From positions 310,001 to 374,000 of the forward strand of contig NZ_JAJAPX010000002.1 in the NCBI RefSeq assembly GCF_020523965.1: a stretch of DNA of 64,000 bases. Direction: 5' to 3'. Origin of the DNA: Neotamlana sargassicola. Its GTDB lineage: Bacteria; Bacteroidota; Bacteroidia; Flavobacteriales; Flavobacteriaceae. The first letter of the stretch is position 1. Every line of letters starts with the position of its first letter. Under the pieces are notes generated by a model. It was not told the DNA's origin, did no database searches, and was given only the letters and a program-made list of their open reading frames with translations. Both the position numbers and the translations under genes were made by a program. Positions 45,080-54,658 of this stretch are shown here, piece by piece.

Positions 45080-46063
45080 ATGAAAAAAAGTGTTTTAATA
45101 GTAATCCTGTTGTCTTTAGGAGTGTTTAAGGTTTATTCGCAATCTAAAATAAAATCGAATACAGTTAACTATACAACAATTAACGGACTAGAACGTGACT
45201 CCAACGGCTATATCCGTCGGGATAATAGCGATATTATTAAAGTAGATGGTTTGTATTATGTGTGGTACTCTAAAATGAGACAATTTGTACCCAATTTGCC
45301 AGTAGCTTCAACTATATGGTACGCTACATCTCCAGATGGGTTTACTTGGACAGAAAAAGGGGAGTGTATTGCAACTGGTAAAAAAGGAAGTTGGGATGAT
45401 GATTTTGTTTTTACTCCAGGTATTCTTGTGGCTAATGATAAATACTACCTTTTCTATACTGCTATAAGTACAGTTAAATCGGAAAATGGACTTACAAGCC
45501 AAGATACAGCAATTGGTGCTGCGGTTTCCGATTCGCCAAATGGACCTTGGGAAAAACTCCCCTCGAATCCAATTCTTTTGCCTAGTGAAGACCGAAATGA
45601 TTTTGATAGCCATCGTATTGATGACTCATGTTTAATTGTTCGAGATGGAAAATTTTGGTTGTATTACAAAGGACGTCAGTGGGGTAAAGCACCAACAGAA
45701 ACTAAAATGGGAGTGGCTATAGCAGAAAACCCTGAAGGACCTTATATAAAACACAAAGAAAATCCACTTGTAGAGGGAAGCCACGAAGTTTTGGTTTGGC
45801 CTCAAGGAACAGGTGTTGGAACCATGGTAGGGATGAAGTTAAAGGGCAAAAAATCAATTCCATTTTACCAAATGTATGCCAAGGATGGTATTCATTTCAA
45901 AAAAACATATCAGATAGATAATGATAATGCACCATGGGCTCCTGGAGCGTATCGTCCAGAAGCTTTTACAGATAGTGATAAAGGACAGATAATAAAATGG
46001 GGCTTACATATTGGAGGAGCTAGACCTAATTTGTTTTTGGAAAGATTTGATATTACAAATTAA
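45080..46063 (+). CDS. GH117-like five-bladed propeller glycosidase, second copy
   Basis: A 327-residue exported protein (Sec signal ending KVYSQ) similar to the GH117-like protein at 25429. Shared motifs: RRDNSDIIKVDG with Asp48, STIWYATSPDG, FVFTPGIL, HRIDDSC with Asp181 and Asp182, and SHEVLVWPQGTGVG with His235 and Glu236. The last motif is especially close to GH117 members. It is a soluble form of the lipoprotein copy, which suggests the two act in different places or on different terminal residues. It follows the sulfatase by 10 bases and precedes the large beta-helix gene by 37. Confidence 0.78.
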   Translation: MKKSVLIVILLSLGVFKVYSQSKIKSNTVNYTTINGLERDSNGYIRRDNSDIIKVDGLYYVWYSKMRQFVPNLPVASTIWYATSPDGFTWTEKGECIATGKKGSWDDDFVFTPGILVANDKYYLFYTAISTVKSENGLTSQDTAIGAAVSDSPNGPWEKLPSNPILLPSEDRNDFDSHRIDDSCLIVRDGKFWLYYKGRQWGKAPTETKMGVAIAENPEGPYIKHKENPLVEGSHEVLVWPQGTGVGTMVGMKLKGKKSIPFYQMYAKDGIHFKKTYQIDNDNAPWAPGAYRPEAFTDSDKGQIIKWGLHIGGARPNLFLERFDITN

Positions 46064-46100
46064 ATGCTTATTTGAACTAATTTAAGAAAAGATTGATTTT

Positions 46101-48941
46101 ATGAAAAGTAATACTTTTAAATTGAGGTTTTTAGCAAAAAAAGTACAACTGGTCGCACTATGTTTTTTTATAAGTCAGTTGGCATTTTCAAAAGAAATAT
46201 ATGTTTCTGTAGTAGGAAACGATTCTAACGAAGGTTCAATAAATCAACCTTTTGCGTCTATAAATCGTGCTGTTTCCGAAGCTAAAAAAGTAATAGGAAA
46301 AGAAGCTGTTACCATTTGGATGAATGAGGGAACGTACCATATTTCTGAAACATTGCTGTTAGATGCATCTTTTTCTGGAACGGCTCAATATCCTTTTACA
46401 ATTTCAGCAGTACCAGGAGCAAAAGTAACCATAAAGGGTTCTAAAGTGTTGGATGGTTTACTGTGGAAGGAATTTAAAGATGGGGTTTACGTTGCACAAG
46501 TACCAAAAGGTCTTGAGTTCGATCAAATTTTTGTAAACAACCAACGTCAAGTTCGCGCACGTTTTCCTAACTATGATTATCAAAATCCATTGAGAGGAGG
46601 GAATGGATATCTAAAGGTTACAGGAGGAACCGATAGGCGATTTGATGAATGGTTTAGCTACAACCCCAATACGTTTACACAAAAAGAATGGAGCCAACCA
46701 GAAACCGGAATTGTGCATGCCTTTCAGAGCCATAATTGGGGTAATATGCAGTATCGTGTAAAATCAATAGACAGAAAAAATAATAAAGTGTTTTTAGGTG
46801 AAGGTGGTTGGCAGTTGCAACGTAAATTTGGAATTGGAGGAACAGGTGAAAAGGCATCTTGGTTTTATATTGAAAATATTTTTGAGGAGTTAGATGTTCC
46901 TGGTGAATGGTTTTTAGATACAGAGCATAATTTGCTGTATTACTATCCTGCCGCAGGTGTAAATCTTCAAGAATCGATAATTGAAGTTCCTTTATTAAAA
47001 GACTTAATTCAATTAAAAGGAACATCTCAAAATCCTGTAAAACACATCACAATAAAAGGCATAAACTTCACGCATTCCACACTAACATTCATGGAAGATT
47101 ATGAACCAGTAGCACGAGGAGATTGGGCGATTCATAGAGGAGGCGCTGTTTTTATGGAAGGTGCCGAAAATTGTAATATTGAAGATTGCAACTTTGAATA
47201 TTTAGGAGGAAACGGCGTATTTATGTGCAGTTATAACCGAAATAATGTGGTTAGAAATTGTCGTTTTGTGCATACTGGTGAGAGTGCCGTTTGTTTTGTA
47301 GGGTCGCCATCGGCAGTTCGTTTCTATCAAACATGGGACGACTGGGAAATTAAGGGTAAAGATTGGGACGATATGCGAAAAAACATGGATTTAAAACCTG
47401 GACCTAAATCTCCAGATTATCCTAAAAACTGTGTGGTAGAAAATAGCATCATGCACGATTTTGGCGATTTCGGTAAACAGGTAGCCGGTGTTTACATTTC
47501 TATGAGTCATAAAATTAGGGTGTCTCATAACACCATTTATAATTGTCCGCGTGCAGGAATTTGTATAAACGATGGGACTTGGGGCGGTCATATTATTGAA
47601 AACTGTGATATCTGGGAAACCGTTCGTGAAACAGGGGAACATGGTCCATTCAATTCGTGGGGTAGAGAAAGACAATGGCGATTTGGAAGCGGTAGTGACG
47701 AGCATTTTCTGAGAGAATACACAAAACTAGATGCCATAGATGTTACAATTCTTAGAAATAATAGAATTGCCAATTTCCGTAAATCTGTAAGTGCAGGAAA
47801 TTGGACGATTGATTTAGATGATGGTTCTTCTAATTATGAAATTTATAACAACCTAAATTTAGGATCAACCATAAAACTTCGTGATGGCATGTACCGAAAG
47901 GTTTACAATAACATAACTGTAAGTGCAGTACCGTTGGGCTGGCATGTATGGCCAAAAAAGTCGTTTGATGAGGTGCATCATAATATTTTTGTTATTTCTG
48001 GAGCTGTTCCAGGTAAAACAAAACCAACAGAACAGTTTATTCGCGCTATAAGGTTACCTAGCGATGTCTCATGGAGTAATAATTACGATTATAATTTATA
48101 CTGGAATGTGAACGAACCAAACAACCCTAAAATTGCCGAAAATAAATCTATGGCTGAGTGGCAGGCTCAAGGGTACGATCAAAATGCTGTAGTGGCCAAA
48201 CCTTTGTTTAAAAATCCAGAAAAAGGAGATTACAGCGTGCAAGAGAATTCTCCTGCTTTAAAACTAGGCTTTAAAAATTTTCCTATGAATGAATTCGGAC
48301 ATCAAATGACTCGAATTGTTCCTTACGGAGGAAAATTTTCTAATAATGTTGAAGTTGAGCTTAAGGCAGATAAACGTATGGAAAGCGGCGGAAGCCTTCA
48401 TTTTACAGTAGATGGTTCTGAACCGACAATACATTCACCTGTTTATGAAGCACCTTTCATATTAAAAAAATCTACTGTTTTAAAAGCCAAAACATTTGAT
48501 GCAGATGGCAATCCTATAGGTTTTACTCAAAAAGCAATATTTAGGAAAGTAGACCAAGTTGAACACCCAAGCTGGTTTCAAACACTGCTTGATGGTAAGT
48601 ACAATCAAAGAGTTACTGCAGTTGAAAAAAAGGCCGCTGTTGAAGAAATTTACGGAGCCATAATGGTTGATATTGCAGACGACCCAGATTTAATTGATGC
48701 TTCGGGAGGCTATAACTACGGATGCTTCATAAAAGCTATCGATCCACAAAAAGGATTAGCACTAATACAATCTGGATTATCAAAAGAATGGGTAATACAA
48801 GCAGTAAATGATGAAAAAGTTGAAAATATTTCAGATTTAAAAAAACTATTGAACAAATACCGAGGAAAACAAATTCATATAACGGCAGTTAGAAATTATT
48901 TAACCAAACAATTTACTATAACAACCACTAAAAACGAATAA
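46101..48941 (+). CDS. Large exported beta-helix protein with CHB_HEX_C-like and PDZ-like tail domains (GH141-like, tentative)
   Basis: A 946-residue protein with an N-terminal signal of about 31 residues (ending SQLAFS). Residues about 32-745 form a right-handed beta-helix; YVSVVGNDSNEGS, GTYHISETL, VTIKGSKVLDG, VPKGLEFDQIFVNNQRQVRARFPNYD and HDFGDFGKQVAGVYI recall GH141-like proteins, some of which are alpha-L-fucosidases. A chitobiase-C-like domain (about 749-817, HFTVDGSEPTIHSPVYEAPF) and a PDZ-like domain (about 868-946, GLSKEWVIQAVNDEKVENI) follow. The tail domains are unusual for a glycosidase and could mediate protein contacts. Family call tentative; exported glycan-acting enzyme likely. 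Confidence 0.8.
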   Translation: MKSNTFKLRFLAKKVQLVALCFFISQLAFSKEIYVSVVGNDSNEGSINQPFASINRAVSEAKKVIGKEAVTIWMNEGTYHISETLLLDASFSGTAQYPFTISAVPGAKVTIKGSKVLDGLLWKEFKDGVYVAQVPKGLEFDQIFVNNQRQVRARFPNYDYQNPLRGGNGYLKVTGGTDRRFDEWFSYNPNTFTQKEWSQPETGIVHAFQSHNWGNMQYRVKSIDRKNNKVFLGEGGWQLQRKFGIGGTGEKASWFYIENIFEELDVPGEWFLDTEHNLLYYYPAAGVNLQESIIEVPLLKDLIQLKGTSQNPVKHITIKGINFTHSTLTFMEDYEPVARGDWAIHRGGAVFMEGAENCNIEDCNFEYLGGNGVFMCSYNRNNVVRNCRFVHTGESAVCFVGSPSAVRFYQTWDDWEIKGKDWDDMRKNMDLKPGPKSPDYPKNCVVENSIMHDFGDFGKQVAGVYISMSHKIRVSHNTIYNCPRAGICINDGTWGGHIIENCDIWETVRETGEHGPFNSWGRERQWRFGSGSDEHFLREYTKLDAIDVTILRNNRIANFRKSVSAGNWTIDLDDGSSNYEIYNNLNLGSTIKLRDGMYRKVYNNITVSAVPLGWHVWPKKSFDEVHHNIFVISGAVPGKTKPTEQFIRAIRLPSDVSWSNNYDYNLYWNVNEPNNPKIAENKSMAEWQAQGYDQNAVVAKPLFKNPEKGDYSVQENSPALKLGFKNFPMNEFGHQMTRIVPYGGKFSNNVEVELKADKRMESGGSLHFTVDGSEPTIHSPVYEAPFILKKSTVLKAKTFDADGNPIGFTQKAIFRKVDQVEHPSWFQTLLDGKYNQRVTAVEKKAAVEEIYGAIMVDIADDPDLIDASGGYNYGCFIKAIDPQKGLALIQSGLSKEWVIQAVNDEKVENISDLKKLLNKYRGKQIHITAVRNYLTKQFTITTTKNE

Positions 48942-48942
48942 G

Positions 48943-50514
48943 ATGAATATTAAAATAACAAAAGCATTAGCTATTGCTCTTTTTGCAAGTATAATTTCTT
49001 GTAAAGACAATAAACAGGAGTCAGTTTCTGCAAATTGGATAATAGATTCTCAACAAGACTGGCAAAATAGTACAGATCAACTTAGTAATGTTGAAATTAA
49101 AAATGGCAAATTAGAGCCAACATCTAAAACTGCAAGCTTTAAAACCATCTTTAAAAAGTTTCGTAAAAAACAAGCTGTACAGGCGGTTACGTTTTCGCAA
49201 TCAAACGAATGGCTCAATTGGCAGCCAATACAAAATATTGGGCCTTCTAATTTAGCCGATGCGCCTGTAACATTGCAGTTGGGCGCTGGAAATTATTGGA
49301 TGTTTGGCAGGTATACTAAACCTAAAAAGCAAGATGGTTTCCAGGCAAAGGATACCGTTTTACAGGGTTTTAATACGAATTTAAAAACAACACCGTTTAA
49401 AAATCAGTTTGATGCTCCTGGAGGATTAAAACTGAGTTTAGGAGGTTATCATGCGTGGCAAAGTACCGATATGGTAAATTGGGTACATCACGGGCCAGTT
49501 TCAGAAGAATTTTCAAAATGGGTTACTACTGCAGAATATGTAGACGGGAAACTGTATTTGTATTACGATTTTCCAAACGACCAAGATCCACATCTTTATA
49601 TAGACGATAATTTAACCGATGGCGTACCTGGAAAAAATATGGGTATGGTGTTTAACGATGTTACTCATGGGTCTGATTGTGCCGTAATTCGCGATTTAGA
49701 TGGCAATTTTCATTTAATAGTTGAAGATTGGTCGCCTATTAACGCATCTACTCATGCCTGGGATTCTCCTTTAGCAGTTCATGCGGTAAGTAAAACAGGC
49801 ACCGGCGATTTTAAAGTTTTAAACCCACCGGTTGATGAGCGAACAAACCCTACAGGAAAAACGGCCGAGTATGTCCATCCGCATTGGCATAAAGAAGCTC
49901 CAGATAGGTTTCCTGCAAAAGTAGCCAATGAAGATGTGCCACAGCACCGCGTAAAAAAAGGACAAAAAAGGGCTTACGGTAAATATGAAATTCATTCGCC
50001 AGAGCAAAATGCTTATGGAGATTGGGCTTCAATATCAATTGGTGGTCAATATTACTTATTTGCAGATTTCGATCCAGCAAACGGGCATGGCAGAAAAGAT
50101 ATGAGTGTAGCTTGGTTTACGTCTAGCGATATTAATAAACCGTTTGAATTTTGTGGAAACATTGGTCAGGGGCATCCAGATCCAGATATTATGTTTGCCG
50201 AAGGAAAATTTTATTTGATAACACAAATGAATACAGATTATGTGAGTGATGGACCTTGGGTTGAAACTGTAGAGGCAAGAATAGGTATAGATACCAATAA
50301 TAATGGTGAAGTTGATACTTGGAGCGAATGGCAACCGGTTAAAGAACAGTACAATTATATTGAAGATTTTGCGAAACAGGTAGAGCGTATTCCGGCGTCT
50401 TTAAATGTGTCCGATTTACCTGAAGGTTACGGGTTTCAGTTGGAAGTTAAAATCTCTAATGCTTCGAAAAATATGTCAAAACCAGTGTTAGATAAGTTGG
50501 AGGTTTTATTTTAG
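48943..50514 (+). CDS. GH43-like five-bladed propeller lipoprotein, substrate unknown
   Basis: A 523-residue lipoprotein (SIISC) with a beta-propeller catalytic-type core. Visible propeller signatures: NYWMFGRYTKPKK, GGYHAWQSTDMVNWVHHGP, DGKLYLYYDFPND, SDCAVIRDLDGNFHLIVEDW, GQYYLFADFDP, GHPDPDIMFAEGKFYLITQMN. The ordered Asp and Glu residues (D in HGSDCAV, E in VEDW, D in HPDPDIM) fit clans GH-F/GH-J and relatives, but I do not recognise a specific family. Mid-protein there is a long polar insertion (residues about 300-355). A C-terminal sheet ends the protein. It closes the 45-kb array and starts 1 base after the beta-helix stop. Confidence 0.75.
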   Translation: MNIKITKALAIALFASIISCKDNKQESVSANWIIDSQQDWQNSTDQLSNVEIKNGKLEPTSKTASFKTIFKKFRKKQAVQAVTFSQSNEWLNWQPIQNIGPSNLADAPVTLQLGAGNYWMFGRYTKPKKQDGFQAKDTVLQGFNTNLKTTPFKNQFDAPGGLKLSLGGYHAWQSTDMVNWVHHGPVSEEFSKWVTTAEYVDGKLYLYYDFPNDQDPHLYIDDNLTDGVPGKNMGMVFNDVTHGSDCAVIRDLDGNFHLIVEDWSPINASTHAWDSPLAVHAVSKTGTGDFKVLNPPVDERTNPTGKTAEYVHPHWHKEAPDRFPAKVANEDVPQHRVKKGQKRAYGKYEIHSPEQNAYGDWASISIGGQYYLFADFDPANGHGRKDMSVAWFTSSDINKPFEFCGNIGQGHPDPDIMFAEGKFYLITQMNTDYVSDGPWVETVEARIGIDTNNNGEVDTWSEWQPVKEQYNYIEDFAKQVERIPASLNVSDLPEGYGFQLEVKISNASKNMSKPVLDKLEVLF

Positions 50515-50537
50515 ATATGCTTGATAAAAATGAATAA

Positions 50538-50572
50538 AAAAATATCGAGGTTTTATGAGCCTCGATATTTTT
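50538..50572. terminator. Bidirectional intrinsic terminator between convergent operons
   Basis: A 13-bp perfect stem (AAAAATATCGAGG pairing with CCTCGATATTTTT) with a 9-base loop TTTTATGAG, flanked by A-runs on the left and T-runs on the right. It lies between the stop of the GH43-like gene at 50514 and the stop of the minus-strand gene at 50595, so it can stop both transcripts. Confidence 0.85.
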
Positions 50573-50594
50573 AATTTCTGCTTGTTCTTAGAGT

Positions 50595-51569
50595 TTATTC
50601 GTAAATTTTATTTTTCAGAATAACACCATTATTGTTTAAAGAACCGTCGGTTAACGATATGGTTCTCCAGCTATCATACAAAACAAGTCCGTTAACACCT
50701 GCACTAATAGCGGCATCGATACGAGTAGCTCGATCTGAAAAAGCAGCGTTGTTATTTACTTCAGAGTCCCATACAGGTAAATCTCCTGCGGCTTCAATAA
50801 AACCTGGCCAGCTGTCGTGGTTAAAACCTAAATTATGTGTTGTAGCAACGGTAATATATTGTTTTATATCGGTTTGCGTAAGCATTAAGGTTCCAGCAGG
50901 AACACCCCAAGTGCAAGGGCCTATTAACTCCGCACCGTTAACGTTATTGTGTAAGGCACTGTAAATTTCGTTTATTTGAGCAGTGCTCCAACCTACGCCA
51001 GGTCTTCCATCTTCGTTAAAAGGTGTAATCCAATCTACTTCATATTGGGTGGCGAATTCTTTAATTCTATTTATTACAATTTGTGTTGCTTCATCGTTAC
51101 CCAAAACCGATGGACCTGCAGCGCCTTGGTTATTAGGGTCTACAACAGTGCCATGTAATACTTTGTTAGCAATTCGTTGAGCGCCTTCCCACAGGGCAGG
51201 ATTAGCCATTATTTTAAATCCTTCGGCTTTTGCTCTAGTATAGAAATAATCGAACATTTCTTCGTTTGGGTTTTCACCTTCAGGGAAAATAGTAATTCTT
51301 ATACCTTGTACGCCTAACGCTTTAAAACCAGTTAATAAGTTCTCAACTTGAAGTGTTGTTGATAAAGAATTAAGTATTTGAGCTTGTTTTATATCACCTA
51401 GCACAATTTGTAGGTTTCCTGCGAAATCTCCGTTATCAATTTCTTCCACTTCTTCTTGAGGAAATAAAGGAATTAATTCGTCGGTATCTACACCGCCACA
51501 AGATAGGGTGAAGGAAATAAAAGTTATTAAAAATATTTTTGCCATATTATATTTAGTTGATAGTTTCAT
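50595..51569 (-). CDS. Unassigned exported lipoprotein, putative clan GH-A glycosidase
   Basis: A 324-residue lipoprotein (FTLSC). The body reads as a TIM barrel: VQGIRITIFPEGENPNEEMFDY, KAEGFKIMANPALW, EVDWITPFNEDG with Glu186, and LPVWDSEVNNN with Glu270, numbered from 51569. An NE near one strand end and an E on a later strand is the clan GH-A acid/base plus nucleophile pattern. An internal ATG at 51545 would give a shorter signal; no ribosome site decides between them. I do not recognise a family. It is the last gene of the minus-strand operon, after a sulfatase, and is a good candidate for the missing endo-acting enzyme. Confidence 0.72.
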   Translation of the reverse strand: MKLSTKYNMAKIFLITFISFTLSCGGVDTDELIPLFPQEEVEEIDNGDFAGNLQIVLGDIKQAQILNSLSTTLQVENLLTGFKALGVQGIRITIFPEGENPNEEMFDYFYTRAKAEGFKIMANPALWEGAQRIANKVLHGTVVDPNNQGAAGPSVLGNDEATQIVINRIKEFATQYEVDWITPFNEDGRPGVGWSTAQINEIYSALHNNVNGAELIGPCTWGVPAGTLMLTQTDIKQYITVATTHNLGFNHDSWPGFIEAAGDLPVWDSEVNNNAAFSDRATRIDAAISAGVNGLVLYDSWRTISLTDGSLNNNGVILKNKIYE

Positions 51570-51583
51570 TTTGATAATATTTT

Positions 51584-53068
51584 TTATTTAACATTTAGAA
51601 ATGCCGTTTGATTAAAAGTGAAAACATCGGAGTTTGTTCGGGCTTCCTTTAAAATTTGTTCCATTTCTTTTACAATTTCAGGGTGCTGAGCCGCTATGTT
51701 GTGTTTTTCTCCAATGTCTGTTGAAAGGTCGTAAAGTTGAATTTTCGACTCTCCTTTTTTAAGTACATTGTATTTTACAGCTTTCCAGTTGCCTTTTCTA
51801 ACGGCTTGCCTACCACCTCTTTCATGAAATTCCCAATACAAATAGTCGTGATTTTTTTGTGAATTTGTATCGCCTATAAGTGTAGGTAAAAATGAAATTC
51901 CATCGATATTATCTGGAGTATTCGTTTCTGCAATATCTGATAACGTTGGGAATACGTCCCAAAAAGCGGATATGTGGTTTGTTTTAGTTCCTGGTTGTAT
52001 TTTACCCGGCCAAGAAGCAATCATTGGAACACGAATGCCGCCTTCATATAAATCTCGTTTAAATCCTCTTAATTCGCCATTACTGTTAAAGTATTCTGGA
52101 TCGGCACCACCTTCTTTATGTGGCCCATTGTCGCTGGTGAAAATAATTATAGTGTTGTCTTCTAAACCAAGTTCTTTTATCTTGTTCACAATTTCACCTA
52201 CTTGGTTATCAAGTATTTCTACCATTGCAGCGAAAGCAGCGTGAGGTTCTTTTTGAGATTCATATGCGCCCTGTCTATACTTTGGGCCATCATCGGTCCC
52301 GATATAAGGTGTTTCAGGATTGTATTTTCCGCTATGTGCTTTTAAAATGTTTTCTGGTGCGGCCAATTCTGCATGAGGAATAACCGAAGCAACATAGGCA
52401 AAAAATGATGTGTCTTTATTTTTTTCTATAAACTCTATTGTTTTTTCATGGATAAGTTTAGGCGCATAAGTGCCTTTTAAATGTCCTTTGTTTTTTTGTA
52501 AAACTATCGAATCGTTATTATGCCATAAATGGTGGGGGTAGTAGTGATGGCCTAGTCTTTGGCAGTTATACCCAAAAAAGGTATCGAAACCTTGGAGAGT
52601 TGGATCACCTTCAGATTTTGGAAAACCGAGTCCCCATTTACCAAATGCTCCAGTTTTGTAACCAACTTCTTTTAATTGTTCTGCAATGGTAAACGTTTGG
52701 TCTGGTATTGGGTGTTGGCCTTCGGGTTTTATTTCTTTATTTCCTCTAATGGCAGTATGGCCAGTATGCATACCTGTCATTAATGCCGATCTGGATGGGG
52801 CGCAAACCGTGCTGCCAGAATAGTGTTGGGTAAATAACATACCGTTTTGAGCAAGCTTATCTATGTTCGGTGTGTTAAATTTAGTTTGCCCATAAACACC
52901 TACGTCACCGTAACCTAAATCGTCTGCTAAAATGTAAATAATATTAGGTTTTTTTTCTGTTTTACTGTTTGGCGTAACGGGATTAACGTTTTTATTAGAT
53001 GAATTACAGCAATAAAGAAGCAGTGTAATTAATAAAAATAATATGTTTTTAAATTGATACATACGCAT
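51584..53068 (-). CDS. Family S1 sulfatase (lipoprotein), CAPSR type with GKWG motif
   Basis: Sulfatase of 494 residues with a lipoprotein signal (LLLYC). LADDLGYGD, CAPSRSALMTGMHTGHTAIRGN (cysteine residue 89; motif given in part), FTSDNGPH and FKRDLYEGGIRVP are present. The GKWH histidine is missing: the motif is GKWGLGFP with Gly146. This Gly variant is, as I recall, common in the HTGHT-type arylsulfatase subgroup, so the enzyme is probably active with a different sulfate contact. It follows the SusD gene by 20 bases and is the only sulfatase encoded on the minus strand in this window. Confidence 0.94.
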   Translation of the reverse strand: MRMYQFKNILFLLITLLLYCCNSSNKNVNPVTPNSKTEKKPNIIYILADDLGYGDVGVYGQTKFNTPNIDKLAQNGMLFTQHYSGSTVCAPSRSALMTGMHTGHTAIRGNKEIKPEGQHPIPDQTFTIAEQLKEVGYKTGAFGKWGLGFPKSEGDPTLQGFDTFFGYNCQRLGHHYYPHHLWHNNDSIVLQKNKGHLKGTYAPKLIHEKTIEFIEKNKDTSFFAYVASVIPHAELAAPENILKAHSGKYNPETPYIGTDDGPKYRQGAYESQKEPHAAFAAMVEILDNQVGEIVNKIKELGLEDNTIIIFTSDNGPHKEGGADPEYFNSNGELRGFKRDLYEGGIRVPMIASWPGKIQPGTKTNHISAFWDVFPTLSDIAETNTPDNIDGISFLPTLIGDTNSQKNHDYLYWEFHERGGRQAVRKGNWKAVKYNVLKKGESKIQLYDLSTDIGEKHNIAAQHPEIVKEMEQILKEARTNSDVFTFNQTAFLNVK

Positions 53069-53088
53069 GTTAAAAAATGTATTTAAAA

Positions 53089-54648
53089 TTATCTATAGCC
53101 GTTATTGGTAGGGTCTGTATTTAATAAATTAGGGTTTAGTAAAAGCTCTTGTTGAGGTATTGGAAGTAAAACGTGTTTTTCTTGAATGTTCGCTCCCGGG
53201 TTGTTCCAAGCTCTGTGCTCAACAGTTCTAACAACATCTAAAAGAATTCCCCAGCGAATTAAATCCATTTTTCTATGTCCCTCGGCCGCAAGTTCAAATT
53301 TTCTTTCGTCGTACATAGCTTCTCTAAATTCTTGTTGCGATAATCCAGACCAAGGTTTGTTTGGCTCGAAAGCACGTTCTCTTACTTTGTTAACATATGC
53401 ATAAGCACCATTTGGCCCGTTTAATTCGTTTTCGGCTTCTGCCGCCATTAAATAGATGTCTGCTAACCTAAAAACGATATAGTTTTCGCTGTGGTTTTCT
53501 CTAGGAGACGTATTGTTTAAATTCCAGTTTTTGCGGTAATATGGGAACGATAATTGAAAACCTAGATATTCTGTTACAATGGTTGCATCATATCTTAAAT
53601 CGTCTGGATCCCAATTTGCTTGGTCTGCAATTTCAGGTAAAGGTATGGCCCAACCATAACCTGTCATATCTTGATCGATTTCTCCAAGTGCGTTAAATAA
53701 TAATTCCCAATTAGCTAACCCATCAGGATTATTAGTTGTTGGAACGCTATTTCTATCGGCGGGTTCATCTCTTAACCTTGGGTTATAATCGTCTGTTCTG
53801 TTTGTGTCTAAATCGCCAATAACAGGATCTGTAGTAAAATCTACAACAAAAATATGTTCTGCGTTATATTGATTGGTTATGTCTGTTTGGTCGAAAACAT
53901 CGGCAAAATTGTCGAGCAAAGTATGTGGTGAATAGTTTATTATTTCGTTACATGCATCTAAAGCAGGTTGCCATTCTTCATCAAACAAATAGAGTTTTGC
54001 TTGCAAAGCTTTTGCAGCCCATTTAGTGGCTCGACCAAGTTCGTCATCGCTATATGTTGATGGTAAAAGGTTATAGGCTTCTTCTAAATCTACTTTAATA
54101 TCTGTTCTAATCGTTTCTTTCGCAACGCGTTCTAAAACTGCCAGTTCGCTTAATGGTAGTAGCTCTCTAAAATAAGGTACATCGCCCCATAAATTTGTTA
54201 AATGGTAATAGGCTAAGGCGCGCATAAATAGAGCTTCTCCCATCACTTGTTCTCTAATATCTTCGGTTAAACTTTCATTGTTATCAACTCTATCAATAAT
54301 ATCGCAAGCATTTCTAATTAATTCATAAAGGCTACCCCAAACACCATTTCCATCGGATACGCCCTCGTTAATTAAGTAGTTGTGAATGTTAGCATTAACG
54401 TTTCTACTTGGTCCTACAACATCGGTACCGCTAACTAAATAATCATCGAGTCCTCTGGTTCTGTAAAGGTTTCCTCGGTGCAATATTCTATATAGGCCGT
54501 TCGAGGCTAAAATGGCTTCACTGTCGTTGTTGTAAAAGTTGCCAGTAGTTAGTAGCCCTCTTGGTTCTTCTTCTAAAAACGAATCGCAGGCAGTTAACAA
54601 AAGCACTGCAAAAACTAATATGTTTTTTATAATTATAGACTTTTTCAT
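53089..54648 (-). CDS. SusD/RagB-like glycan-binding lipoprotein, second pair
   Basis: The SusD partner of the minus-strand receptor. The frame is open from 54669, which would overlap the SusC gene by 11 bases, but the ATG at 54648 opens a clean lipoprotein signal (MKKSIIIKNIL to LLTAC) and is chosen, leaving 519 residues. DSFLEEEPRGLLTTGNFY, ALFMRALAYYHLTNLWGDVPYF, KWAAKALQAKLYLF, RLADIYLMAAEAENELNGPN, ERKFELAAEGHRKMDLIRWG and LLPIPQQELLLNPNL are canonical SusD segments, ending at NNGYR as such proteins often do. It is clearly not a recent copy of the first SusD. Confidence 0.96.
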   Translation of the reverse strand: MKKSIIIKNILVFAVLLLTACDSFLEEEPRGLLTTGNFYNNDSEAILASNGLYRILHRGNLYRTRGLDDYLVSGTDVVGPSRNVNANIHNYLINEGVSDGNGVWGSLYELIRNACDIIDRVDNNESLTEDIREQVMGEALFMRALAYYHLTNLWGDVPYFRELLPLSELAVLERVAKETIRTDIKVDLEEAYNLLPSTYSDDELGRATKWAAKALQAKLYLFDEEWQPALDACNEIINYSPHTLLDNFADVFDQTDITNQYNAEHIFVVDFTTDPVIGDLDTNRTDDYNPRLRDEPADRNSVPTTNNPDGLANWELLFNALGEIDQDMTGYGWAIPLPEIADQANWDPDDLRYDATIVTEYLGFQLSFPYYRKNWNLNNTSPRENHSENYIVFRLADIYLMAAEAENELNGPNGAYAYVNKVRERAFEPNKPWSGLSQQEFREAMYDERKFELAAEGHRKMDLIRWGILLDVVRTVEHRAWNNPGANIQEKHVLLPIPQQELLLNPNLLNTDPTNNGYR

Positions 54649-54658
54649 TTGTAAATTT

